Source: Paracoccus sp. TOH
Lineage (GTDB): Bacteria; Pseudomonadota; Alphaproteobacteria; Rhodobacterales; Rhodobacteraceae
Assembly (NCBI RefSeq): GCF_030388245.1
Contig: NZ_CP098360.1
Coordinates: 788,001-852,000 of the forward strand
Direction of reading: 5' to 3'
Length of the DNA: 64,000 nt
In this document: piece after piece, positions 45,857 to 53,818 of the stretch
Layout of the letters: every line of letters starts with the position of its first letter
Numbering within the stretch: position 1 is the first letter of the stretch
Notes under the pieces: generated by a model
Told to the model about the DNA's origin: nothing
What the model saw: only the letters and a program-made list of their open reading frames with translations
Databases searched by the model: none
Translations under genes and position numbers: made by a program

Positions 45857-45880
45857 CGTCCGACAGTCGCGACCCCGTGC

Positions 45881-46543
45881 TCAGATCCCGATCTCGTCCC
45901 GCTGCAGGGCTTCGGCCAAGCGATCCACCGCCTCGGCCAGGCGTTCGTCGATCAGATGCAGATATTGCGTCCAGTCCGACAATTGCCGCAGATCCTCGGC
46001 GCCGTCCGATATGCCGCGCAAGCCGATCAGCGGGATGCCGAAGCGCTGGCAGGCGCGCAGCACCGCGAAGCTTTCCATATCCACCATCTCGGCGGCGATG
46101 GTGTCGTAATCTCCGCCGCTGACGATGCTGGCGCCCGTAGCGAGGCTCGCCGAGGCAAGACCGGGGATCCGGTGCGGCAGCTCGATCCGGGCGGGCAGAC
46201 CCAGCAACGGCGTCTCGCCCCGGGCAAAACCCAGGGCCGAGGCGTCCATGTCGCGATATTCCAGCGACGCGACCTGATAGACGCCCAGTTGCCGCAACTG
46301 CCGCGATCCGGCCGAACCCAGCGACACCACCAGTTCCGGCAACTCGTCGCGCGCCGCCAACTGCGCCAGGGCCGCGGTCAGCTGCACCGCCGCCTCGACC
46401 GGGCCGACGCCGGTCATCAGCGGCGAGATGCGGGCGCGCAACTGCGGCCCGTATTCCGCATCCAGCGCCATCACGAAAAGCACGCTCCGCCCGCCCAGCC
46501 TGTCGGGGTCGATGCCCGGGCCCTGCCGTCCGATTGCCGCCAT
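45881..46543 (-). CDS. MTA/SAH nucleosidase-like phosphorylase-family protein
   Basis: A 220-residue protein of the purine nucleosidase/phosphorylase fold, most like 5'-methylthioadenosine/S-adenosylhomocysteine nucleosidase, which recycles products of SAM use. It has VLFVMALDAEYG at the start, TGVGPVEAAVQLTAAL (phosphate/ribose loop), LVVSLGSAGSRQL, and the catalytic part VDMESFAVLRACQRFGIPLIGLRGISDGA with the family Asp/Glu (ME and SD). The start used gives a 20-residue extension before VLFVMA; a shorter GTG or ATG start is possible. It is the only purine-nucleosidase-like gene here. Confidence 0.8.
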   Translation of the reverse strand: MAAIGRQGPGIDPDRLGGRSVLFVMALDAEYGPQLRARISPLMTGVGPVEAAVQLTAALAQLAARDELPELVVSLGSAGSRQLRQLGVYQVASLEYRDMDASALGFARGETPLLGLPARIELPHRIPGLASASLATGASIVSGGDYDTIAAEMVDMESFAVLRACQRFGIPLIGLRGISDGAEDLRQLSDWTQYLHLIDERLAEAVDRLAEALQRDEIGI

Positions 46544-46608
46544 GTCCGATCCCTTCTCAGCCCGGGCGCAGGGAAGCGCAGGCGGGGCGGGCGTTCAAGG
46601 GGGCATCG

Positions 46609-48192
46609 TCATCCGGTCATGGCGCGCTGCATGTCCGCCGCCGCCGGCGCGGCGTCGGCCGCAACCGGGACATCGCGCCCAAGCGGCAGGGTCGGAACCG
46701 GCGCGGCAAAGCTCAGCAGCAAGCGCCCGCCCGACAGCCCGCGCAATCCCCAGGACAGCAACCCGCCCGAAGGCCCGGCCATGGCGCCGCGCAGCGGCTC
46801 GTCGGGCAGGGCCGACATCAGCGCCTCGCGCAACCGGGCAAGGCCCGGGCTTTGGCCGCAGGCGCCCAGCCAGATGGCGATATGGTCGTCCAGCGTGCCC
46901 GGCGCCGCGGCGCGCCAAAGCTCGGCATAGCGTCGGTTCGAAATCAGCAAATCGCCGTTGGCGGCAAAGACCGCCACCGCGTCCTCGAGCGAATCCAGCA
47001 CTTCGGCGCCCAGCGACAGGTCGGCGCGGAACTTGCGGGTCAGCGAGATTTCCGAGGTGATGTCCTCGAACAGGAAGGCCACCGCGCCATCGGGATGCGG
47101 CCGGCCGGTGACGCGATAGGTCTGGCCGCCGGGCAGCGACCAGGTCTCGACATGGTGACCCGAGGCGGCCGCGGCCTCCAGCGTGTTCATCTGGTGGCGC
47201 CAGCTTCGGTAGTCCTTGGGCTCGGGCACCATCCGCGCCTCGCGCAGCCGGTCGAGGAAGGCGTGCAGAGTCGGGCGCGCGGTCAGGAAGCCGGTGGCGA
47301 GTCCGGTCAGGTCGATCAGCGCCGGGTTGAACAGTTGCAGATTGCGGTCACGGTCGAAGATCGCCAGCCCGATGGGCAGATCGGCAAAGGTCTTGGTCAG
47401 CGTCTGCACGAATTCGCGCAAGCTGCGCTCGGCCCGCACGGCGGCGTCGGCGGGCAGGGCGATGGCGACGGTCTGCTCCGCGATCTCGTGGACATGGCAG
47501 TCGTACCAGCGGCTTTGCCCGTCATGTTCGACCTGCACGCGCCTTGCCGGGCCGGCGCCGGATGGCGGCCGCGCCGCCAGGTCGATCAGCGGCGGCAGCG
47601 GCCAGACCGTCTGACCGTCGGCCTTGGCCTCGGCCAGTTGCAGATAGGCCGAATTCGCCCAGGTCACCTGCCCCAGCCGGTCCTGCCGCCAGGCCAGCAT
47701 CGGCGAATGGTCCATGGTGCTGCGCAGGATCTCCAGCTCCTGCTCCATGGCGCCGAGCGACAGCGAATCGACCAAAATGCCGGCATTCTCGGCCGAGGGA
47801 TCGGCCAGGGTCAGACGCAGCGTGCCGTCGCCCAGATCTTCGGCCAGCAGGCGCAGGGGATTGCCCGCGGTCCGCTCCTTCAGCTCCAGCCGCGCGGCGC
47901 CGCCCAGGTCGGGCAAGACCGCGCCCAGCTCGGGCAGGCGCATCCCCAGCCAGCAGGTCAGCCTTTGCCAGTCGCCCTCGCCCGGCAGGGCGGCCAGCAG
48001 GGCCCGGGCCGGGCCGGTGGCATCCAGAAGCAGCTGGTCGCGGAACAGGAAGATGATCGGCTCGATCCCCAGGTCGAGGCCGCGCGCGGCGCCGCGTCCC
48101 GCCATGCGCCGGTCCGCCAGCCGGATCAGCAGCAGCGCCAGCAGCACGGCCAGCGCCGCGGCGGCAAAGGCGATGAGGAAATGCGCAACCAT
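46609..48192 (-). CDS. Membrane-anchored PAS-domain protein without a kinase domain
   Basis: A protein of about 527 residues with one N-terminal membrane helix (FLIAFAAAALAVLLALLLIRL) and at least two PAS-like sensory regions: EILRSTMDHSPMLAWRQDRL, and FADLPIGLAIFDRDRNLQLFNPALIDLTGL, with a third near VLDSLEDAVAVFAANGDLLISNRR. No histidine kinase, GGDEF, EAL or phosphatase domain follows; the C-terminus is a short region rich in Ala and Pro. It lies head to tail upstream-side of regB on the same strand, 76 bases apart. A GTG 24 bases earlier is an alternative start. A role as a sensor or adaptor for the RegB/RegA system is only suggested by position. Confidence 0.75.
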   Translation of the reverse strand: MVAHFLIAFAAAALAVLLALLLIRLADRRMAGRGAARGLDLGIEPIIFLFRDQLLLDATGPARALLAALPGEGDWQRLTCWLGMRLPELGAVLPDLGGAARLELKERTAGNPLRLLAEDLGDGTLRLTLADPSAENAGILVDSLSLGAMEQELEILRSTMDHSPMLAWRQDRLGQVTWANSAYLQLAEAKADGQTVWPLPPLIDLAARPPSGAGPARRVQVEHDGQSRWYDCHVHEIAEQTVAIALPADAAVRAERSLREFVQTLTKTFADLPIGLAIFDRDRNLQLFNPALIDLTGLATGFLTARPTLHAFLDRLREARMVPEPKDYRSWRHQMNTLEAAAASGHHVETWSLPGGQTYRVTGRPHPDGAVAFLFEDITSEISLTRKFRADLSLGAEVLDSLEDAVAVFAANGDLLISNRRYAELWRAAAPGTLDDHIAIWLGACGQSPGLARLREALMSALPDEPLRGAMAGPSGGLLSWGLRGLSGGRLLLSFAAPVPTLPLGRDVPVAADAAPAAADMQRAMTG

Positions 48193-48267
48193 CGCAGGAA
48201 CCCATGAGCAAACCACTAGGATACAACTATAGCGCGATGTTTTAAAAAGGGGTTAACGCGCGCAGGA

Positions 48268-49638
48268 TCAGGAGCGAATTTCCGGATTCTGCCCCAGCGC
48301 GCCGCGATTCTCGGTCTCGATCAGCTCGCGCGGCCAGGTCACCGTCACCTCGGCCCCCTGCGTGCCGTTGCCAAAGCGCAGCCGCGCGCCCGAGCCTTCC
48401 AGCAGCGCCTTGGCGATGAACAGGCCAAGGCCCATGCCTTCGTAGCTGCGCCCGTCCTCGGCCCGCGGCCGGGTGGTCAGGAAGGGGCTGCCGATGCGCG
48501 GCAGCAGCGTGGGCGGAAAGCCCGGCCCGTCATCGCTGATCCGCACCCGGATGTCGCGGCGATCCATCCCGGTCTCGACCGTCACGCGCTCGGACGCGAA
48601 ATCCACCGCGTTCTGGATCAGGTTGCGCAAGCCATGGATCACAGCGGCGTCGCGATGCACGATGGGATCCTCGGCGCCGGGCTTCAGCAGGATCTGCGCA
48701 CCGCGGCCGCGATGCGGCGCCGCCGCCTCGGACAGCACTTCGGACAGCGGCGCCGAGCGGATCAGCAGGTCGTCGCGCCCGGCCCCGCCCATGGATTTCA
48801 GGATGTCGCGGCAGCGATCGGCCGACTGGCGCAGCAGGGCGACATCCTCGGCCAGATCCTCGCGGTCCGGCAGCGCCTCGGACAGCTCGTCGGCCAGCTC
48901 GGCGCTGACCAGCTTGATGGTGGCCAGCGGCGTGCCCAGCTCATGCGCGGCGGCGGCGACCACGCCGCCCAGGTGCTGCAGCTTCTGCTCCCGCTCCAGC
49001 GCCATGCGGGCGGCGAACAGCGCGTCCGAGGTGGCGCTGACCTCTGCCGCGACCAGCCGGGCATAGGCCGCAAAGAACAGCGCGCCGATCACGATGGCGA
49101 ACCAGTGCCCGACCAGCAGCGGATGCTGCAGCGACAGCCGGCCCGGCACGAAGGTCAGCGGCTGGGCAAAGATCGCGGCCAGCGTCACCATGGCAAAGGT
49201 CGCCACCCCCAGCGCCAGCAGGTGCCGCCCCGGCAGAGCCGTCGCGGCGACGGTGACCGGCGCCAGCAGCAGCAGGGCAAAGGGATTCTCCAGCGCCCCG
49301 GTCAGCGCCAGCAGCGCGGCGATCTGCGCCAGGTCGAAGCCGAGCTGCCAGGCGGCCTCGCGCGCCGGGATCCGGCGGCCCGGCCGCAGCGACAGCCCGA
49401 GGTTCAGCGCGATGGCCAGGCCGATCACCCCCAGCACCGCGGCCAGCGGGAATTTCGCCCCGATCGCCAGCGCCGCGCCCACCGCCGCCAGTTGGCCGGC
49501 GATCGCCACCCAGCGCAGCAGGATCAGCGTCCGCAGCCGGATCGGCTCGGGTCCCGGCTGGCCGGGCAGAAGGTCGATGCGGCGGGACACGAAGCCGATG
49601 GGCACGCGGGTTCTCCGGGTTCGGGCGGGCTTTGGCAT
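48268..49638 (-). CDS. regB: Redox-sensing histidine kinase RegB (PrrB/ActS family)
   Basis: The membrane sensor of the global redox system that controls respiration, photosynthesis, and nitrogen and carbon fixation in this group. It has 456 residues with six membrane helices (about 36-195). The quinone-binding loop GALENPF (114-120, family GGxxNPF) is present. The H-box is AAAHELGTPLATIKL with His232, and the redox-active cysteine of the family is Cys276 in ADRCRDILKSM. The ATP-binding end has HGLRNLIQNAVDFAS (N box), SDDGPGFP and GMGLGLFIAKALLE. It is divergent from the senC remnant and regA, the known arrangement. Confidence 0.95.
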   Translation of the reverse strand: MPKPARTRRTRVPIGFVSRRIDLLPGQPGPEPIRLRTLILLRWVAIAGQLAAVGAALAIGAKFPLAAVLGVIGLAIALNLGLSLRPGRRIPAREAAWQLGFDLAQIAALLALTGALENPFALLLLAPVTVAATALPGRHLLALGVATFAMVTLAAIFAQPLTFVPGRLSLQHPLLVGHWFAIVIGALFFAAYARLVAAEVSATSDALFAARMALEREQKLQHLGGVVAAAAHELGTPLATIKLVSAELADELSEALPDREDLAEDVALLRQSADRCRDILKSMGGAGRDDLLIRSAPLSEVLSEAAAPHRGRGAQILLKPGAEDPIVHRDAAVIHGLRNLIQNAVDFASERVTVETGMDRRDIRVRISDDGPGFPPTLLPRIGSPFLTTRPRAEDGRSYEGMGLGLFIAKALLEGSGARLRFGNGTQGAEVTVTWPRELIETENRGALGQNPEIRS

Positions 49639-49690
49639 TGATACCCATGGCGGGATGGGCGATCAATGCGCCCAAGGGAAAAGGCGCGCG

Positions 49691-50110
49691 ATGATGGGCG
49701 AAGACGGAAGGATGCTGATCCTCGGCGGTCTCGGCACGGGCCCGGGCGTCTGCCGGACGGACAATGCCCGCAATGCCGGGGCGGTTTCGATCCTGGACGA
49801 GAACGGAATGCAGGTCACGCCGGTCTTCATTACCGCGGCGCCGCGCCGCAATACCCCCGAACATCCGCGCATGATCGGCCTGACCGGCAGCCGGGCGGAA
49901 ATCGACGCGGTTTCGAAAACCTGGGGCCATTATTGCCGGCTGAACGACCGGCAGGACGCCAAGACCCATCCGGCCGATCACCTGACCAATACCTCTCTGG
50001 CCCTGGCCGCCGCCGGTCCGGCCGAGATTGTCGACCGCGATCATTCCGCGCGACAGATCGCCGACCGCTCCGCCTGTTTCATCGACGCTGCGTCAAATGC
50101 GAGGATTTGA
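49691..50110 (+). pseudogene. Degenerate SCO/SenC-type gene between regB and regA
   Basis: The 139-codon frame lies where senC (a SCO1-type copper chaperone for cytochrome oxidase) is found in Rhodobacter. Residues GRMLILGGLGTGPGVCRTDNARN line up with the SCO core GRxxxxxFGYTxCPDVCPTDNARN, and VTPVFITAAPRRNTPEHPRMIGLTGSRAEIDAVSKTW with the SCO VxPVFITVDPxRDTPE...HPRMIGLTGxxxxI. The first cysteine of CxxxC is replaced, the DP in ITVDP is lost, a stretch before HPRMIGL is deleted, and the copper histidine near the C-terminus is replaced. The N-terminal membrane anchor is absent. It looks like a decayed senC that can no longer bind copper. Confidence 0.6.
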
Positions 50111-50163
50111 CCCGTCGGACAAAACCCCCTAATCAACCGAAAAACTGCAAGGGCACGCGAAAT

Positions 50164-50712
50164 ATGGCAGAAGAATACGAGATCGGACCCGATCCCAGCC
50201 TGCTGCTGGTCGATGACGACGAGGTCTTTCTGAACCGCCTGGCCCGAGCAATGGAAAAACGCGGCTTCGATGTGATCCGCGCCGCCTCGGTCGCCGAAGC
50301 CCGCGCCCTGCTGGCCGAGAAAGCCCCGGCCTATGCGGTGGTCGACCTGCGGCTCGAGGATGGCAACGGCCTGGACGTGGTGGATGCGCTGCGCGAGGCG
50401 CGGACGGATGCCCGCATCGTGGTGCTGACCGGATATGGCGCCATCGCCACGGCGGTGGCCGCGGTCAAGATGGGCGCGACGGATTATCTTTCCAAACCGG
50501 CGGATGCGGATGACGTGACCCGGGCCCTGCTGGCCCGCGGCGACACCCTGCCGCCGCCACCCGAAACGCCGATGTCGGCCGACCGGGTGCGCTGGGAACA
50601 TATCCAGCGCGTCTATGAGCAATGCGACCGCAATGTCAGCGAAACGGCGCGCCGCCTGCATATGCATCGCCGCACCCTCCAGCGGATTTTGGCCAAACGC
50701 AGCCCGCGTTAA
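50164..50712 (+). CDS. regA: Redox response regulator RegA (PrrA/ActR family)
   Basis: The DNA-binding partner of RegB, 182 residues. The receiver domain has the acidic pocket LLVDDDEVF (Asp17-19), the phosphorylated Asp61 in AVVDLRLEDGNGL, the Thr switch in VLTGYGAIATA and the Lys in YLSKPADADD. A four-proline linker (DTLPPPPETPMSADRVRWEHIQRVY in parts LPPPPETP and RVRWEHIQRVYEQC) leads to the Fis-type helix-turn-helix NVSETARRLHMHRRTLQRIL. The sequence is close to the very conserved RegA/PrrA proteins. It is followed by hvrA and preceded by the senC remnant on the same strand. Confidence 0.96.
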   Translation: MAEEYEIGPDPSLLLVDDDEVFLNRLARAMEKRGFDVIRAASVAEARALLAEKAPAYAVVDLRLEDGNGLDVVDALREARTDARIVVLTGYGAIATAVAAVKMGATDYLSKPADADDVTRALLARGDTLPPPPETPMSADRVRWEHIQRVYEQCDRNVSETARRLHMHRRTLQRILAKRSPR

Positions 50713-50733
50713 TAATCTGGTTCTCAAAAACGA

Positions 50734-50756
50734 TTGCATTTCGTTTTGGAATGCAA
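50734..50756. promoter_or_regulatory. Inverted repeat upstream of hvrA
   Basis: TTGCATT and AATGCAA flank a 9-base T-rich spacer, 40 bases before the hvrA start, in the most AT-rich stretch of the cluster. It is a possible regulator site for hvrA, perhaps for HvrA itself, as H-NS-type proteins favour AT-rich DNA. Folding as an RNA hairpin is also possible. Confidence 0.5.
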
Positions 50757-50796
50757 ATATTGGGGCCATAACTGCCAAAACCCAGGGAAAGCCATA

Positions 50797-51105
50797 ATGA
50801 CCATCGACCTGGACGCGATGTCCCTTCGCGAACTGCGCGATCTGCGCAACAAGCTTGATCGCGCCATTTCCACCTTCGAGGATCGCCGCAAACGCGAGGC
50901 TTTGGCCGCAGCCGAAAGCGCCGTCCGCGAATTCGGCTTCAACTTGGCCGATCTGACGGTCGCCAAGCAGGGCCGCGGCAAGGTGGCGCCGAAATATGCC
51001 AATCCCGAGGATCCCTCGCTGACCTGGACCGGCCGCGGCCGCAAACCGCGCTGGGTCCAGGAGGCGCTGGATTCCGGCAAAAAGCTGGAAGAGCTGGAAA
51101 TCTGA
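50797..51105 (+). CDS. hvrA: H-NS family nucleoid protein HvrA
   Basis: A 102-residue H-NS-like protein of the HvrA type, which binds AT-rich DNA and, in Rhodobacter, adjusts photosynthesis genes to light and nitrogen. The N-terminal coiled-coil oligomerisation half (MSLRELRDLRNKLDRAIS and EDRRKREALAAAESAVREFG) is followed by a linker and the DNA-binding end PKYANPEDPSLTWTGRGRKP, the H-NS signature. ATG was chosen because AGGGAAAGCC lies just before it. It completes the regB / senC / regA / hvrA cluster and has a strong terminator. Confidence 0.95.
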   Translation: MTIDLDAMSLRELRDLRNKLDRAISTFEDRRKREALAAAESAVREFGFNLADLTVAKQGRGKVAPKYANPEDPSLTWTGRGRKPRWVQEALDSGKKLEELEI

Positions 51106-51111
51106 TCGCTT

Positions 51112-51135
51112 GCCCCCGCATCCCGATGCGGGGGC
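51112..51135 (+). terminator. Terminator of hvrA
   Basis: GCCCCCGCATC and GATGCGGGGGC form a perfect 11-base stem with a 2-base loop, then TTGCATTTCC. The stem could also act for the opposite, convergent HD-protein gene. Confidence 0.78.
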
Positions 51136-51149
51136 TTGCATTTCCGGCG

Positions 51150-51758
51150 TCAGGATTTGCGATCCATTTCTTCAATTAGCGCGTTGAAGCGCGCCAGATA
51201 GGCATTGCGGGTTTCCAGCGGCGGCCGCAGCCGGATTTCCAGCCCCTGCAGCAATTCCGGTTCCGGCGCCGGAAACAGGCGATCCGCCTCGGCTCGCGAA
51301 AATCCGGCAATCTGAATGGCTTCCAGCCAGGCGGAAATCCGGTCGGCGCGCTTTATCGCCCGCCTTACCGCAACCGGCAGCTGCGCGGGCAATCCGAAAC
51401 GGCGGTGGATCGCCGCCGCCAGCCGCGCGTCCATTTCCCCATATTCGCTGCCGATCGCCGCCTTGACCGGAGAGATCATGTCGCCGATCACATATTCCGG
51501 CGCGTCATGCAGCAGGGCCGCCAGACGCCAACGCGGTTCGCAATCAGGATCGGCGCGGGCATGGATCTGTTCCACCAGCAGCGAATGCTCGGCCACCGTA
51601 TAGGCCCAGTCGCCGCGGGTCTGGCCGTTCCAGCGCGCGACGAAGGCCAGGCCATGGGCAATGTCGGCGATCTCGATATCCATCGGCGTGGGGTCCAGAA
51701 GATCCAGCCTCCGCCCCGACAGCATCCTTTGCCACGCGCGTTTCGCGGCTCTTGCCAT
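51150..51758 (-). CDS. HD-domain phosphohydrolase (YfbR/YqeK-like)
   Basis: A 202-residue metal-dependent phosphohydrolase of the HD superfamily. The metal ligands are in YTVAEHSLLV (His), AALLHDAPEYVIGD (His-Asp, the name motif) and RADRISAWLEAI (Asp). Relatives such as YfbR hydrolyse deoxynucleoside monophosphates, but other HD proteins have different substrates. The start MARAAKRAWQRM is basic. It is convergent with hvrA, sharing the terminator region, and lies upstream of secB in the opposite orientation group. Confidence 0.83.
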   Translation of the reverse strand: MARAAKRAWQRMLSGRRLDLLDPTPMDIEIADIAHGLAFVARWNGQTRGDWAYTVAEHSLLVEQIHARADPDCEPRWRLAALLHDAPEYVIGDMISPVKAAIGSEYGEMDARLAAAIHRRFGLPAQLPVAVRRAIKRADRISAWLEAIQIAGFSRAEADRLFPAPEPELLQGLEIRLRPPLETRNAYLARFNALIEEMDRKS

Positions 51759-51836
51759 ATGGCGCCCCCATGCTCTCTGTGCCGGCGAGGCTAGCCGCGC
51801 GGTCGGACCGCGCCAACCGCGGATCGGAAAGGCGAA

Positions 51837-51864
51837 GGGCCCGCGGCATGGCGGCCGCGGGCCC
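51837..51864 (-). terminator. Probable terminator after secB
   Basis: On the minus strand GGGCCCGCGGC and GCCGCGGGCCC make an 11-base stem with a 6-base loop. The following stretch CTTCGCCTTTCC has few T in a row, so termination strength is uncertain. Confidence 0.55.
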
Positions 51865-51894
51865 GAAACCCGTCATCACGCAGAAGTGACCGCG

Positions 51895-52416
51895 TCAGGA
51901 CAGCGGCTGGTCCGCGGGTTTTTCGGCCTGCATGCGGCGGGCGATCTCTTGCCGATACAGCGCCACGAAGTCGATCGGGTCCATGTTGAAGGGCGGGAAG
52001 CCGCCGTCGCGGGTCATGTCCGAGACGATGCGGCGCACGAAGGGGAACAGCATGCGCGGGCATTCGATCATCAGGAACGGGTGCAGCTGGTCCTCGGGCA
52101 CGCCCTCGACATGGAAGATGCCGCCGTAATCCAGCTCGCACAGGAAGATCGGCGACTTGTCCTTGGAGTTGGTCGACTGCACGCGGAACTTGCTGATCAC
52201 CTCGTACTGGTGCTCGGCCGGGCGCTTGCGGGCATCCAGGCTGACCTGGACGCTGATCTCGGGCTGCACCTCGCCGGCGCCCAGGCCCTTCTGCGCCACC
52301 GCGTTCTCGAAAGACAGGTCGCGGATGTATTGCGTCAGGACCTGCAGGCGGACCGGCTGTTGGGCGCCGTTCGGGGCCTCGGTCGCGGCCACGCCGTTGT
52401 TGTTCTCGTCGCTCAT
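51895..52416 (-). CDS. secB: Protein-export chaperone SecB
   Basis: The cytoplasmic chaperone that holds unfolded exported proteins and hands them to SecA. The 173-residue protein has the family core RLQVLTQYIRDLSFENAVAQ, the VSLDARKRP segment, FLCELDYGGIF and the SecB-typical end FLMIECPRMLFPFVRRIVSD followed by GGFPPFNMDPIDFVALYRQ. GAGGAGA precedes the ATG. It is transcribed toward the HD-protein gene, and fxsA lies just upstream on the same strand, 49 bases away. Confidence 0.97.
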   Translation of the reverse strand: MSDENNNGVAATEAPNGAQQPVRLQVLTQYIRDLSFENAVAQKGLGAGEVQPEISVQVSLDARKRPAEHQYEVISKFRVQSTNSKDKSPIFLCELDYGGIFHVEGVPEDQLHPFLMIECPRMLFPFVRRIVSDMTRDGGFPPFNMDPIDFVALYRQEIARRMQAEKPADQPLS

Positions 52417-52465
52417 TGAGTTCTCCTCGGATCTGCCGGGGTTCTAGCACCCCGGCGCCGCACGC

Positions 52466-53047
52466 TCAATGCCGGGTCCAGCCCGAATCGCCGCGCCGCG
52501 GGCCACCCTCGGGGCCCTTCTGCGCGCTCTGGTCGGTCAGCCCCTCGCGCACCGGGGCGGGCGGGTCGTCCTGGACCGAATACTCGCCGTCGATCACACC
52601 TTCATCCCGCCAGCCGCGGCCGGGACGGAAACCCGCCGGATCGGCGCCGAATTCGGATTCGGCGCCATGGGTCTGGCGATAGCTGAACCCACTGCCCGAG
52701 ACCCGCACCCGCGCCGCCATCTGCCGCAGGATCAGCGACCGCACCGCGGGGATCAGCAACAGCAGGCCGACCGCGCTGGTGAACAGGCCCGGCACCACCA
52801 TCAGCAGACCGGCGATCATCACCAGCGCGCCATGCGCCATCGGCCGGCCGGGATCGCGGAATTCCTGCATGGCCCGCTGCAGGTCCAGCGCCGCCCGCGC
52901 GCCCTGATGGCGCATCACCGTCACCCCGGCCACCGCCGAGGCCAGCACCAGCGCAATCACCGGCAACACGCCGATCAGTCCGCCGACCTGGATGAACAGT
53001 GCGATCTCGACGATCGGCAGGATCACGAACGGCAACAACAGCCACAT
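52466..53047 (-). CDS. fxsA: FxsA-family cytoplasmic-membrane protein
   Basis: An inner-membrane protein of 193 residues. The first 120 residues form the FxsA domain with four hydrophobic helices: WLLLPFVILPIVEIALFIQV, GVLPVIALVLASAVAGVTVM, then ALVMIAGLLMVVPGLFTSAV and LLLLIPAVRSLIL. The C-terminal 70 residues are hydrophilic and poorly conserved (QTHGAESEFGADPAGFRPG). E. coli FxsA affects sensitivity to phage T7 exclusion when overproduced; the normal role is unknown. It is divergent from the Tim44-like gene. Confidence 0.9.
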   Translation of the reverse strand: MWLLLPFVILPIVEIALFIQVGGLIGVLPVIALVLASAVAGVTVMRHQGARAALDLQRAMQEFRDPGRPMAHGALVMIAGLLMVVPGLFTSAVGLLLLIPAVRSLILRQMAARVRVSGSGFSYRQTHGAESEFGADPAGFRPGRGWRDEGVIDGEYSVQDDPPAPVREGLTDQSAQKGPEGGPRRGDSGWTRH

Positions 53048-53158
53048 AAAGCCTTCCCCTCTGGCACGTTCTATTTCCGGCGCCAAACTGGACTTGGGCC
53101 GGCCCTCACCCTACATAAGCATTGGAAACCATCCTTACAAAGCTCGTTAGGTCCGTCG

Positions 53159-53815
53159 ATGTCGAACCCCCTGCTGCAACTCCTCGTCCTGGGCGCGATC
53201 GCCGTGTTCCTGATCCTGCGCCTGCGCGGGGTGCTGGGCACCCGCGACGGGTTCGAGGCGCCGCGCATCCCCGAGGAACCGGCGCAACGCAGCCGCTTCG
53301 ACGTGATCGACGGCACCGCCGAAGCCGGCGACAGCGACATCGCCGACCATGCCGAGCCGGGCAGCCCCACCGCCGCGGCGCTGGCCGAGATGAAACGGGT
53401 CGAGGCCGATTTCGCCGTGGGCCCGTTCCTGTCCGGCGCCAAATCCGCCTATGAGATGATCCTGATGGCCTTCGAGCGCGGCGACCTTTCCGAGGTGCGC
53501 GGCTTCCTGGCCCCGCCGGTGGCCGAGGCCTTCGAGTCGGTGATCGAGGACCGCAAGGCCCGCGGCCTGGTCACCGAGGCGCAGTTCCTAGGCACCCGCG
53601 AAACCGCGCTGGCCGGGGCCGAGTTCACCCCGGCCACCGGCATGGCCGAGCTTTCGGTCCGCTTCGTCGGCGAGATGATCGTCGCCACCCGCGACGCCCA
53701 GGGCAACGTGGTCGAGGGCGATCCCAAGGCGGCGCGCAAGCAGCGCGACACCTGGACCTTCGCCCGCCGCATGGGTCAGGACGACCCGAACTGGCAGCTC
53801 GTCGCCACGGCCTGA
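53159..53815 (+). CDS. timA: Tim44/TimA-domain membrane protein
   Basis: A 218-residue protein with a single N-terminal membrane helix (LLQLLVLGAIAVFLILRLRG), an acidic spacer and a C-terminal Tim44-like domain from about residue 85 (DFAVGPFLSGAKSAYEMILMAFERGDLSEV, in part DFAVGPFLSGAKSAYEMIL, and WTFARRMGQDDPNWQLVAT). Alphaproteobacterial members were named TimA and are related to the mitochondrial import factor Tim44; a link to membrane protein handling is suspected. It precedes smr with only a 3-base gap. In several relatives a lytic transglycosylase gene lies between; here it does not. Confidence 0.88.
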   Translation: MSNPLLQLLVLGAIAVFLILRLRGVLGTRDGFEAPRIPEEPAQRSRFDVIDGTAEAGDSDIADHAEPGSPTAAALAEMKRVEADFAVGPFLSGAKSAYEMILMAFERGDLSEVRGFLAPPVAEAFESVIEDRKARGLVTEAQFLGTRETALAGAEFTPATGMAELSVRFVGEMIVATRDAQGNVVEGDPKAARKQRDTWTFARRMGQDDPNWQLVATA

Positions 53816-53818
53816 ACC

